Below are positions 1 through 12,103 of a DNA stretch of 64,000 nt, piece after piece; position 1 is the stretch's first letter, and every line of letters starts with the position of its first letter. The notes under the pieces are model-generated. The model did not search any database and was not told the DNA's origin. It saw only the letters and a program-made list of their open reading frames with translations. The position numbers were made by a program, and so were the translations under genes. The stretch comes from CALAGB01 sp963789565 (GTDB lineage Bacteria; Chloroflexota; Chloroflexia; Thermomicrobiales; Thermomicrobiaceae): assembly GCA_963789565.1 (NCBI GenBank), contig CAWBKX010000002.1, positions 3,038,001 through 3,102,000 of the forward strand, read 5' to 3'.

Positions 1-10
1 ACGGAGGCAC

Positions 11-1440
11 ATCGACTCCAACATATTCTCTCAATTCTCCGGGTTGGCGGAACGGGGACCGCAGTTGCGGTTCGCATGACGGGGGGTTCGCTCCAGGCAC
101 AGGTGCGGTGGGATGGGGGTGAGGGCGTCCGGGGGAATGGGCGGCGTGTGGATCGTCGTGCGGGTCGAGGGACGGATAAACCGCAGCGCCCGGCCCTGCG
201 CCAGGAAGGTCTCGAGCGGGTCCTGTCCCGCGGCGGCCATGCGGGGCAGCCAACGGATCATGAGGGCCAGCGAGATCGCGAAGGGATCGACCCCGGCCCG
301 CGCGGCCAACTCGAGGCGCAGCGCCTGCAGAATCTGACTGATGAGGAGGACGGCCCATACTTGCTGCTGGATCACGACCTCCTTGGCCGACCACAACAAG
401 TGTAAACCCAGGTGCTGTTTGACCAGATTGGCCGCCAGTTCGAAGTCCCAGCGGCGCGCGTAGAGGCGGGCGATCTCGGCCAGCGGGAAGATCCGGGGGT
501 CCCGCACATTGGTGAGGTACGTCTGCAGCCGTCCCTGATGCCGGAAGCGCACCAAGCGCACCGCGTGCTTGGCCCGATCGGCCCGATAGGCGCCCAGCCA
601 GACCAGCCCGTCAAAGGTCTCATGCTCGGCGTAGAAGGTGTGGATGACGTCATAACTGGTCCGTTGGCGCAGGCGCGAGACGTACCACAGACCCTGCTCG
701 GTCAGATCATCGAACCAGGCGAAGCCAAAGAAGCCCAGATCGCACAGCAGCAGACTCTGCGGGGGGAGCGTGGCCACGATGTCCCGTGCGGTCACCTTCT
801 CATTCTGGTGCGGATCGGCGATGAACTGGACGTGGCGCCACTGCTGGCGGCGCAGATCGAAGAGCCCGGCCACTTGCCCCGGCAGCAGCCCGGCATCCCC
901 CGGCGGGAGGTCGCGCAGGGCGGGGAGACGGCGCGCGATCAGATCGAGGTCGGTATGGTCGAGCGCGACCACCTCGGTGGCGAAGGAGGCCAGATCGGTG
1001 GCCCCGTACGGCGCCAGCCGCGTCGCCAACACGTGACTCGTGTGGGCAAAGAGCGCCGTCAAGGGGTGCGTGCCCCCAGCGGCCAGCCGTGCGTAGATCG
1101 CTTGATCGCTGACGGGATAGCGGGGATAGTCCCACAGGTGTCCCAACGCCAGCAGGCGCCAGAGGTCCAGTTGACTGCTGAACCCCCGCAGGACGCAGAC
1201 GAGCAGCCCCGTCCACAAGGCCATGGCCGGGAGGATGCGCGGTCGCCCCGGACCACGGACGTCCGGCGCGGGCTCGAGATCGGCCAGCACCTCCCGCAGC
1301 AGGCTCTCGACTTCGGTGAGCGAAACGTCAGGGGTGGATGATGTCGGGGACGGTCGGGACATGGGTGGGACCTCCAACGGCAGCCTGAACACGACAATCG
1401 TGCCGGGAAGTCAACCAAATCTGAATTAGTTGGAGTTGAT
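11..1440 (-). mobile_element. IS4-family insertion sequence, apparently complete
   Basis: The ends are imperfect inverted repeats: the left end begins ATCGACTCCAAC and the right end finishes GTTGGAGTTGAT, with 15 of 20 terminal positions matching. The pentamer GGCAC lies directly outside both ends (6-10 and 1441-1445), which fits a 5-bp target duplication. A single transposase gene fills almost the whole element. It sits just beyond the 3' end of hsdR. The pre-insertion sequence contained a short natural repeat (ACGGAGGCA), so the duplication length is not certain. Confidence 0.8.
31..1392 (-). CDS. IS4-family DDE transposase
   Basis: This is the 453-residue transposase of the surrounding insertion sequence, catalysing cut-and-paste DNA transfer with an RNase-H-like fold. 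The first catalytic Asp is in ALDHTDLD and the second in LLCDLGFFGFAW. The third acidic residue lies in YARRWDFELAANLVK, which matches the family signature Y-x2-R-x3-E-x6-K exactly. The length is normal for the family and no frameshift is seen, so it may be active. The first ten residues precede a second Met (MSRPSP), which is an equally good start. Fusion of the product to its neighbour hsdR is excluded by the intervening inverted repeat. Confidence 0.9.
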   Translation of the reverse strand: MFRLPLEVPPMSRPSPTSSTPDVSLTEVESLLREVLADLEPAPDVRGPGRPRILPAMALWTGLLVCVLRGFSSQLDLWRLLALGHLWDYPRYPVSDQAIYARLAAGGTHPLTALFAHTSHVLATRLAPYGATDLASFATEVVALDHTDLDLIARRLPALRDLPPGDAGLLPGQVAGLFDLRRQQWRHVQFIADPHQNEKVTARDIVATLPPQSLLLCDLGFFGFAWFDDLTEQGLWYVSRLRQRTSYDVIHTFYAEHETFDGLVWLGAYRADRAKHAVRLVRFRHQGRLQTYLTNVRDPRIFPLAEIARLYARRWDFELAANLVKQHLGLHLLWSAKEVVIQQQVWAVLLISQILQALRLELAARAGVDPFAISLALMIRWLPRMAAAGQDPLETFLAQGRALRFIRPSTRTTIHTPPIPPDALTPIPPHLCLERTPRHANRNCGPRSANPEN

Positions 1441-1480
1441 GGCACGGAGGCATCGCCCCTACGTGCCAATTGGAGCGAGG

Positions 1481-4633
<3,153 letters not shown>

Positions 4634-4654
4634 CAGTAGGGCCTAATCGGTGTG

Positions 4655-4840
4655 CTTGTCGACAGGGTCGGTTTGTCGCTCACGGATGCAATACAACGTC
4701 ATTTGTCGCTCACCTTTTGCCAAATGTGATCGACAAGTGCGTTTGTCGCTCATGAGTGATCGACAACGAGCGTTGCGTCTCACTTTTCGCCATCTGTGAG
4801 ACACAAACGGATTTGTGTTGCAAAAGTGAGACGCAAATGT
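4655..4840. repeat. Array of short palindromic units upstream of hsdR
   Basis: The 186-bp stretch is built from half-sites of TTTGTCGCTCAC (4672-4683, 4702-4713, 4742-4752) and the inverse form GTGATCGACAA (4726-4736, 4756-4766). Relatives with a CGTCTC core follow (TTGCGTCTCAC at 4773-4783, GTGAGACACAAAC near 4796, GTGAGACGCAAAT near 4826). Paired half-sites form hairpins around an A/T-rich linker resembling ATTTGGCAAAAG. The whole lies in the leader between the NYN gene and hsdR. Open frames across it look like translated repeats, not proteins. Its function is unknown. Confidence 0.75.
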
Positions 4841-4888
4841 CTTCGGCAGCTTTAGGGTCCATACCTCCGCGCACGTTTGCATAACGAC

Positions 4889-5551
4889 TCACCACGACGC
4901 CGGCTTGTGAATCGCCCCACCGCCTCCATCGAGAACGACAGCTGGGAATTGCGCATGTCTAAGCAGGCCCAACGGAAGGTTGCGGTCTTTATCTGCGGCA
5001 CTTCTCAGTTCAACCGCGGCGCCGCGAACTGCATTTCTACTCGGAACATACACCGTGATTGAATTGTTCGGAAAGCGCAACTTCACCATATTCAGTGCGG
5101 GAACAAGGTCCGAATCACCGCTGACGACAATCATGCGCTCGCACGCGTGTTGGTAAGCATCATCTAACATCTGCAGGGCGATGTTGACGTCAGTTCGCTT
5201 CTCTTCCGGGGACTTGAATTCGCGCCGTCCATTGAATGTGCAAGCATGGACATAACAGCGTATCTGTTTTTCCTTGAACAGCCCAAGACTGATTTCGACC
5301 AGTGGTAAGGTAGACAGTGCGCGAAGATAAGACTCTTGATTTGATCTGTGCGGTCCATTGACCAACGCGGTGAAGTAGGAGATCCGTTGGATGTCATCGC
5401 CCGGGCGGAGCAGCTTGAAATACCGCTCCAGGTCCAGCCACTTGTACTGGCCGCCTCGAATAGCGCCGTAATAGAGGTTGAATCCATCGATGTAAACGAT
5501 GCTACGAACTCCCACGGTGCACCCCGTTCGCGCAAAAAAAGAGGCAACCAT
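4889..5551 (-). CDS. NYN-domain protein (LabA/DUF88-like putative RNase)
   Basis: The 220-residue product has a PIN-like NYN fold. IVYIDGFNLYYG supplies the first acidic residue (Asp22), KRTDVNIAL the second (Asp121), and VVSGDSDLVP the third cluster (Asp146, Asp148). Family members are metal-dependent ribonucleases or RNA-binding proteins. The ATG at 5551 lies in the loop of a terminator-like hairpin, so a GTG at 5515 (Val13) is a likelier start and gives about 208 residues. The C-terminal 30 residues are Gly/Pro-rich and unlike the family core. It lies between the hsdR/hsdS scar and hsdR, and its base composition is lower in GC than hsdR. A role in the restriction locus is inferred from position only. 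Confidence 0.8.
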   Translation of the reverse strand: MVASFFARTGCTVGVRSIVYIDGFNLYYGAIRGGQYKWLDLERYFKLLRPGDDIQRISYFTALVNGPHRSNQESYLRALSTLPLVEISLGLFKEKQIRCYVHACTFNGRREFKSPEEKRTDVNIALQMLDDAYQHACERMIVVSGDSDLVPALNMVKLRFPNNSITVYVPSRNAVRGAAVELRSAADKDRNLPLGLLRHAQFPAVVLDGGGGAIHKPASW

Positions 5552-5580
5552 ATAGGTTGCCTAACCGGCTGTTACGCCGG
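5534..5580 (-). terminator. Hairpin pair with T-tract over the NYN gene start
   Basis: On the minus strand, an 8-bp stem AGGCAACC/GGTTGCCT (5542-5562, 5-nt loop) is followed by seven T residues (5540-5534), a textbook intrinsic terminator. Immediately upstream is a second small stem CCGGC/GCCGG (5565-5580). The annotated ATG of the NYN gene falls in the terminator loop. It could end upstream transcription or act as a 5' attenuator of the NYN gene. Confidence 0.7.
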
Positions 5581-5701
5581 GGAGTTGTATTGAAACTATA
5601 CACGCTAGGGCGTGCATTGTCTACGCAGTTTGAGCTTGAAATGCCTTCGCAGGCAGAGAACGATATCTTTTGGCGCACACACAAAACGATCAATTCAATT
5701 G

Positions 5702-5953
5702 TCATCCATTGATCTCCTTAACGACACCAACCGCATCCTTCACCCACAACTCGCCCGAGGTCAGATTCAGCCGAGCCAGCGCTTGTCGCAATCGCCGTTC
5801 GAGATTCACGTCGCGATAGTAGGGATCGTTCCGCTCGGCATCACGCGCGTCGAAGGCGATATCGCCGCCGTGCAGCACCTGGTAGCCCAACTCGCTCAGC
5901 CGGGCCAGGGCAGCTTCCTCAACGTTCGATTCGCTGGAGGCGACAGATGGCAT
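5702..5953 (-). pseudogene. Scar: hsdR 5' end fused to an hsdS 3' end
   Basis: The 83-codon frame starts with about 63 residues closely matching the HsdR N-terminus (shared VEEAALA, LGYQVLHG, DIAFDARDAER). The match to HsdR then stops. The last 20 residues (SGELWVKDAVGVVKE) resemble the C-terminal tail of the HsdS encoded at 7148 (SGELRMEDVELIEG), and the DNA TCGGGCGAGTTG is shared by both. The 5' flank is also homologous to that of hsdR. I infer a deletion that joined the start of one hsdR to the end of another hsdS. No function is expected, although the frame is open. Confidence 0.8.
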
Positions 5954-5984
5954 CAGTCAAACCTGACTGATGTGCTCATCGACC

Positions 5985-6035
5985 GTGTCAGTTTGTCGCT
6001 CAAGTGTGATCGTTACAGGCGTTTGTCGCACAGAT
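5985..6035. repeat. Remnant of the palindromic array
   Basis: Half-sites TTTGTCGCTCA (5992-6002), GTGATCG (6005-6011) and TTTGTCGCAC (6022-6031) repeat the motif of the 4655-4840 array. They occupy the same position relative to the hsdR-like start codon. The 54 bases before each ATG align without gaps, so the array was part of the duplicated unit. Confidence 0.7.
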
Positions 6036-6053
6036 GCTGAACGCGAGCGAGAA

Positions 6054-7151
6054 TTAGCGGACTCTTGGCCTTCGCTCCCTGCTCATCCGTTTTCGCACCG
6101 GTCGGTGCTTGGCCCATATGACGTCGACGTCTTCAGTCGCGATGCATTCACTGATCTTTGTGATGCTGTTGCTTGAATACTGTTTGAATTGTGACTTACC
6201 AATCTTGAATTCTTTGTAACATTCTGGATCTTCCTTGATCTTAAGGTAATCAACAAGTGCATTCAGTTTAGGCACAGTAATCCCAATTTTTTCAGCAAGC
6301 TTCTTTGCACCGAGGCTACAGAAACCGAGTTCATCCACGCGCTTGACCGCGACGACTGAAGCGTCCTCTGTACCCTCTGGCACTAGATGAACGGGGATGC
6401 CATCTTTTTTCGTAAGTCGTAGCGATACCGACGGTCCACCTGCATCAGAGGCCAATTCCACCGCCCACACGCCTGAGAATATCGCTGACCACTCTTCGCC
6501 CTCGAGTATGCGCTTCCCCAAGTTCTTCAGTTCTCGTTCACTCGGTTGGTTAGTTTGGCCCAGAAGCGCGGAGTCAACTATTGCGAGCGGACGAAGACGA
6601 GCCTCCGCCTCAATTCGCCGTCTTTTTCCAGGTCCGAGTAACTTTCTGATCTCGTCAACCTCGTAAGCATACAGTGATGCGAACTCCAGGGGGACGGTTG
6701 TAGACACGGCTAGCACTCTTGATGGCATACTCCGGCTGAGATCATGACCAAACACAGACTTCAGAATATCCTGGAACAGAGTCAGACCAGACTGCATGTG
6801 TATGTAGAGTTGATTCTCGGAGATGTCCAATAAGTAGTGCTGCGCAGCGTCACGGAGTCCGTTAATTGTTTGAAGTACGAGAGCCTGTTCTTCAGTCAAG
6901 AACTTTACAGAGGCGTCGCTCAAACCGCGACGTACGCACGCGTTGAATCCTATTGTCTCCTTCGCATTCTTCTCCCGAATGCGGCCGCCTCTGTGCACGA
7001 TTGCAGACTTCAGTAACATCTCAAATGAGTGGTCAAGATGAATCAAGGTTGCAGTTACACGGCCTATGTCATGTGGGCGATTGAAAATCTCTACGCCGAG
7101 TACTAAGGAATCGCTAGCTTTCTCCAGAAGGAGTTTCGCTTCGCGCCTCAC
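6054..7151 (-). CDS. DUF3644 protein with HEPN-type motif
   Basis: The 365-residue product matches my recollection of DUF3644, a family often found with type I restriction genes. The N-terminal helical region carries LRDAAQH (Arg100-x4-His105), the R-x4-6-H signature of HEPN ribonucleases. A basic C-terminus (RPVRKRMSRERRPRVR) could bind nucleic acid. The start is a GTG overlapping the hsdS stop by four bases (GTGA), so the gene is translationally coupled to hsdS. Base composition is lower in GC than hsdM and hsdR, suggesting separate acquisition. By analogy with PrrC, encoded between hsdS and hsdR in EcoprrI, I infer an RNase activated when restriction is inhibited. The substrate is unknown. 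Confidence 0.75.
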   Translation of the reverse strand: MRREAKLLLEKASDSLVLGVEIFNRPHDIGRVTATLIHLDHSFEMLLKSAIVHRGGRIREKNAKETIGFNACVRRGLSDASVKFLTEEQALVLQTINGLRDAAQHYLLDISENQLYIHMQSGLTLFQDILKSVFGHDLSRSMPSRVLAVSTTVPLEFASLYAYEVDEIRKLLGPGKRRRIEAEARLRPLAIVDSALLGQTNQPSERELKNLGKRILEGEEWSAIFSGVWAVELASDAGGPSVSLRLTKKDGIPVHLVPEGTEDASVVAVKRVDELGFCSLGAKKLAEKIGITVPKLNALVDYLKIKEDPECYKEFKIGKSQFKQYSSNSITKISECIATEDVDVIWAKHRPVRKRMSRERRPRVR

Positions 7152-8536
7152 TTTACTGTGCCTTCGATCAGTTCAACGTCTTCCATCCGCAACTCGCCCG
7201 ATATCAATTTCGGCAGTAACGTATCGCGCATCGACGCGAGGGAATCAGACTCTGACGCAGCTGCTTCGCGCCTTCGAAACAACGCGCCTGTCAGTTCATC
7301 AAAAGCGGCCGCGACATCAAACGGCGGCGACACGAACCTGTAGGTAGAACTGAAGAGCGAAAAGGCAAAATTCTTGATTCCTGTCGTGCCATTTTCAAAT
7401 TGCAGGAACTCGTCGGCGGAATACAGCCACCGAAGCCACAAATAGAGAAACCTCGAATAGAATTGAGAATTAGGTCGAACCAGGCGACAGAAGTTTGAAC
7501 AGACGAGAGGCAGTTCAGATCTCTGGAGCAATTCTTGAGACATAAGGACGGGCCGCCCGGTCGACTGCGTCGGGCTTCCTCCGGAAATCTCGATGACAAG
7601 ATCCCCATTCTGGAGGAATCGTTTTTCTAGGCTAGACTGCTTCAGAAATCGCACTGGCATGTTGCCGAGTCCAGCAGACTGCAGCTCTGGGATATCGGCT
7701 CCGCGGATACACCGGGTTTCGGCGGAAAAAATCTCAGACGGTGATTCTTTGCCCCAGTCGCCACCTAACACAAAACTCGTCATCTGATCAAGCGTCTTGA
7801 TTGCCCAGCCGCTCGGTATCGCCCCGAGTTCCGAGTCCTCGAACGAGTCGGGGAAGAGGTTCGCGATGTGCGGCGGCAGGCCGGTGTCGCGGCCTTCGGC
7901 TTTGGCGCGGACGGGATCGAAGTCGACGAACCAGGACTTGAAGATCGCCCGCGCAATCGTCTCCAGCGTCTCGTTCATGCGCCGGTTCAGCTCGATCTTG
8001 TCGTCCAGCGTGCCGAGAATGTTTGCGATGGCACGTTGTTCTGACAAAGGCGGGACAGGGAGTGTTACGGATTTCAAAGAGGCAAGCGGTTGGCCAATGC
8101 CAGGCGTGCCAACTGTTGACGCATTCTTTAGAAGTTCGTGACGTCCCGCTGGGGAACGGAAAAAGTAGAAGACGAATTTCGGGTCAACCGTTTCCAGATC
8201 ACACGACAATTTCATGAGGCTGGTCGAGAGCAAGTATCGGTGGTGATCGTCGCGCGGCACCATTCCAACCCGACCAATGGCCCCACGATGCGGAAAGACG
8301 AGATCATCGGCGTAGACATTGCTAGACCGTAAACCGTCGGCGGTCTCCGGAGTCACGTAGACGAAACCACCGTCCAGGGCGCGCGTGTCGGAAATATTGT
8401 TGCCTCGAATCACCGGCACGCCCGATTGAACATACAAGTCACTCTTCATGCGGGAGCCAAACGGGCCGATCGAAATAGCGGTCTCCGCTGGTGACTTAAT
8501 TTCGTCGATGGTCATCGTGCGCCACTCACTCGCCAT
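7148..8536 (-). CDS. hsdS: Type I restriction-modification specificity subunit
   Basis: The 462-residue subunit determines which bipartite sequence is methylated and cut. Target-recognition domain 1 spans roughly residues 1-165. It is followed by the central conserved helix (SEQRAIANILGTLDDKIE, then IFKSWFVDFDPV), target domain 2 (about 240-410), and the distal helix with LASMRDTLLPKLISGELR. The two-domain layout is normal. The second target domain is lower in GC than the rest, as expected for a swapped module. The ATG lies inside the 3' end of an hsdM remnant, so the original hsdM-hsdS overlap is preserved. The downstream HEPN gene begins within its stop codon. Confidence 0.95.
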   Translation of the reverse strand: MASEWRTMTIDEIKSPAETAISIGPFGSRMKSDLYVQSGVPVIRGNNISDTRALDGGFVYVTPETADGLRSSNVYADDLVFPHRGAIGRVGMVPRDDHHRYLLSTSLMKLSCDLETVDPKFVFYFFRSPAGRHELLKNASTVGTPGIGQPLASLKSVTLPVPPLSEQRAIANILGTLDDKIELNRRMNETLETIARAIFKSWFVDFDPVRAKAEGRDTGLPPHIANLFPDSFEDSELGAIPSGWAIKTLDQMTSFVLGGDWGKESPSEIFSAETRCIRGADIPELQSAGLGNMPVRFLKQSSLEKRFLQNGDLVIEISGGSPTQSTGRPVLMSQELLQRSELPLVCSNFCRLVRPNSQFYSRFLYLWLRWLYSADEFLQFENGTTGIKNFAFSLFSSTYRFVSPPFDVAAAFDELTGALFRRREAAASESDSLASMRDTLLPKLISGELRMEDVELIEGTVK

Positions 8537-8604
8537 AGCCGAGCGTCCTCAAGTTGGAGGCGATGGCGGCATCGAGTTTGGCGGCTTCGGCTTGTTGTTT
8601 GTGC
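8526..8604 (-). pseudogene. Remnant of a second hsdM 3' end
   Basis: On the minus strand this encodes QQAEAAKLDAAIASNLRTLG, almost identical to the C-terminus of the intact HsdM at 8900 (QQAEAAKLDAAIAANLRTLG). It ends with TGA at 8526-8528, overlapping the hsdS ATG. Upstream of the shared segment the similarity stops. It marks a lost hsdM whose tail stayed attached to hsdS when the ygiT-like gene and the present hsdM came in. Confidence 0.85.
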
Positions 8605-8661
8605 CGATCAGTTTGCAAGGTACGTCGCACCTGGTCTCCCTCTTATCAGACAGCTGAGCCG

Positions 8662-8889
8662 CTAGGCCGCGATGAACTCTCGTACATCGACCTGCACGCC
8701 TGCGCGAGCCGCTTCCTCGGCGATGGCGAGCAGGCGAAGGGTGATGGCCTCGTCGACGTATTCTTCGCCGCAGTTCTCGCAGATTTGCGCCGGAACGCGC
8801 TTGAACACCACCGTTGTGTCGCCGCGCGAAAGCGTGACAGTCGTCACGCCTGGCTGCGTTTCGCCGTGCTTACAGACCACGCATTTCAT
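8662..8889 (-). CDS. YgiT-type zinc-finger protein (antitoxin-like)
   Basis: The ATG at 8889 gives 75 residues starting MKCVVCKHGETQPG, with GGTGAGG about nine bases upstream; a TTG at 8910 would extend it into the hsdM end. Two CxxC pairs (CVVC near the start, CENC near residue 37) form a YgiT/MqsA-like zinc finger. Family members are usually antitoxins encoded next to a small DUF4258 or MqsR toxin. No toxin frame is visible here and no HTH domain follows the zinc finger, so it is an orphan. It lies 10 bases after hsdM and before the hsdM remnant. Confidence 0.8.
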   Translation of the reverse strand: MKCVVCKHGETQPGVTTVTLSRGDTTVVFKRVPAQICENCGEEYVDEAITLRLLAIAEEAARAGVQVDVREFIAA

Positions 8890-8899
8890 GTCGGTCGCC

Positions 8900-10453
<1,554 letters not shown>

Positions 10454-10562
10454 GCTGCTCCCGTTCGATTTCGTCGCGCCATCGCCTGATTCACCCAGCA
10501 CGGGCAGAAGAGGCGGAAAAGCAATATCCGCCGCGCGCTGGTCAGGTGTTCATAACGGACAA

Positions 10563-10571
10563 ATTCTAGCA
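10563..10571 (-). promoter_or_regulatory. Candidate extended -10 promoter for hsdM
   Basis: The minus strand reads TGCTAGAAT, an extended -10 element (TGn plus TAGAAT). No good -35 hexamer is visible 16-18 bases upstream. It would give a leader of about 100 bases before the hsdM ATG. Confidence 0.4.
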
Positions 10572-10982
10572 GAGAACGTACATGAATGGGGGACGATTGG
10601 TTGGGGCACGTGACGGCGGCCGCAGGTGCCGCCGCTACGTTGCGTTGGTGTTTGATCCAGATGGTTGGGTGTCGTGTGACGGTCGTCGGCCTGCGGCCGG
10701 AGGGCAGGGGGAACCCGCTTGCGGGTCCGGGGTCTGCCCCTACGAATTTGCGCGTACATTCAGCCCCTTTAGTGGGCTTCGCATAGAGTAGCCCGGGAAC
10801 TTTAGTCCCGGGCGAACGTCGCATGACGATCCGCTTGATTTGTCAACGCCATTCACACGAGAGAGATCCTTCGACTTCGCTGCGCTTCGCTCAGGATGAC
10901 AAGTTGACGTTGGTGCCCTAGATTGACGGCATAACCGCTGTGGTTATCTGCCCAGGTTGCCACGTTTCAGGTTCTTCGGCCC
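10572..10982. other. Intergenic region with palindromes and a dispersed-type repeat
   Basis: No gene is seen. The stretch holds GC-rich hairpins, including GCCCGGGA/TCCCGGGC (10791-10813). Near 10867-10902 lies a repeat of the type CCTTCGACTTCGCTGCGCTT followed by CGCTCAGGATGAC. I recognise similar intergenic repeats from other bacterial genomes. It marks the boundary between the restriction island and the core chromosome. Confidence 0.5.
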
Positions 10983-12014
10983 TCAGTCCCGGTCGCGGAT
11001 CAGGGGCAGCGTGGAGCAGTGGATGCCGCCACCGTTCTTGAGGATCTCGTCGTAGGGAGTCTCAATCGTCTCGACTCCGGCGTTGTTGAGCCGTTCGACG
11101 GTGCGCGGACAGCCGGTCGGGATGATGACGCGACCAGGCCGCACCGCCAGGCAGTTGATGGCTTTGCGATCGGTCGGCCAGATGTGGATCGGCTGTATCT
11201 CGAGCTCGCGCAACGTGTCGAGGAACCAGTACGGAAGCTGGGGCACGTTGATCAGCGCTTTATCGTGGTCGACCATCATGAATGCGCTGTCGAGATGCAT
11301 GGCGAATCCGGTCAACGGCACGCGGATGACACGAACGTCCTGCTCGGCCAGCACATGCTCCAGCTGACGCACGCCGGATTCATTCTGGCGTGGTGCCATG
11401 CCCACCGCGGCCACACGCTCGTTGAGGAACGCGAAGGATCCGCCTTCGAAGAGCCCTGAGCCCTGAATGGTCAGCAAGATCGGCATGCCGAGCTGCGCCA
11501 GCAGGCGCGTCGCATACGCCTCTTCACCCCTGCGTCCATAATCCGCACTCTTGCTGACCAACCCCATGCGCGTGATGACCGCGCCTCCCTTGATGGCAAT
11601 GGCGGTGTCGCGCTGAAAGACGGCATGCGAGTCGTGCGCCGGACAGTCGTTGTAGACCACCTCGACACCTTCGTCCCGCAGCGTCTGCACCATGCGGTCG
11701 TGCTCTTCCTGCATCAACGCGAGATTTGGGGCGTGGCTGTCGCGCCAGTACCACTGCTCGTCGTCATCGATGAAGGCGCCGATGGAGGGATCGTAGCGGT
11801 CGAGCTGGATCACGTTGACTTCGTCGCCAGGCCGGTGAACGACGCAGAGTCGCAGCCTCCCCACGTCATTGCTGACGCCCCATTGGCGTCCCCAGACCCG
11901 CTCCTGCATCTCCGGAGCGCCAAAAGGCGGTTCGGCGCGTGGCGGAACCCGCTCCAGAATCAGGTGGTAATAGGCTTCGGTGCTGCGAAACTGATCCGAC
12001 GCTGGTGTCGACAT
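10983..12014 (-). CDS. Arginine deiminase / amidinotransferase family protein
   Basis: The product belongs to the guanidine-modifying pentein superfamily. Conserved pieces are FEGGSFAFL (substrate-binding acid), MHLDSAF (catalytic His and Asp), and GGGIHCSTLPL near the C-terminus, holding the nucleophilic Cys. Such enzymes hydrolyse arginine or methylarginine, or transfer amidino groups; the exact substrate cannot be told. The GGGAGGGG sequence before the ATG at 12014 supports this start (343 residues) over one 16 codons upstream. It lies downstream of dnaA on the same strand. A link with the arginine cluster at 25-31 kb is possible but unproven. Confidence 0.8.
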   Translation of the reverse strand: MSTPASDQFRSTEAYYHLILERVPPRAEPPFGAPEMQERVWGRQWGVSNDVGRLRLCVVHRPGDEVNVIQLDRYDPSIGAFIDDDEQWYWRDSHAPNLALMQEEHDRMVQTLRDEGVEVVYNDCPAHDSHAVFQRDTAIAIKGGAVITRMGLVSKSADYGRRGEEAYATRLLAQLGMPILLTIQGSGLFEGGSFAFLNERVAAVGMAPRQNESGVRQLEHVLAEQDVRVIRVPLTGFAMHLDSAFMMVDHDKALINVPQLPYWFLDTLRELEIQPIHIWPTDRKAINCLAVRPGRVIIPTGCPRTVERLNNAGVETIETPYDEILKNGGGIHCSTLPLIRDRD

Positions 12015-12103
12015 CCCGGCCCCTCCCATCTTCCCCGCGTTCAACGATGGGGACGTTCCCATGTGGAGTGCTATTCGGACAAGCTCGGAGGGGAGTGTCG
12101 CGA

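Noticed and set aside
412..1341. Long plus-strand frame of 309 codons over the transposase
   Set aside because: It is antisense to an unmistakable transposase with complete catalytic motifs; GC-rich DNA commonly leaves such mirror frames open.
4655..4840. CRISPR array
   Set aside because: Units are inverted and of uneven spacing, with no uniform spacers and no cas genes anywhere in the window.
4643..4882. 79-codon minus-strand frame upstream of hsdR
   Set aside because: It is simply the palindromic array read as protein; another frame over the same bases is also open and repetitive.
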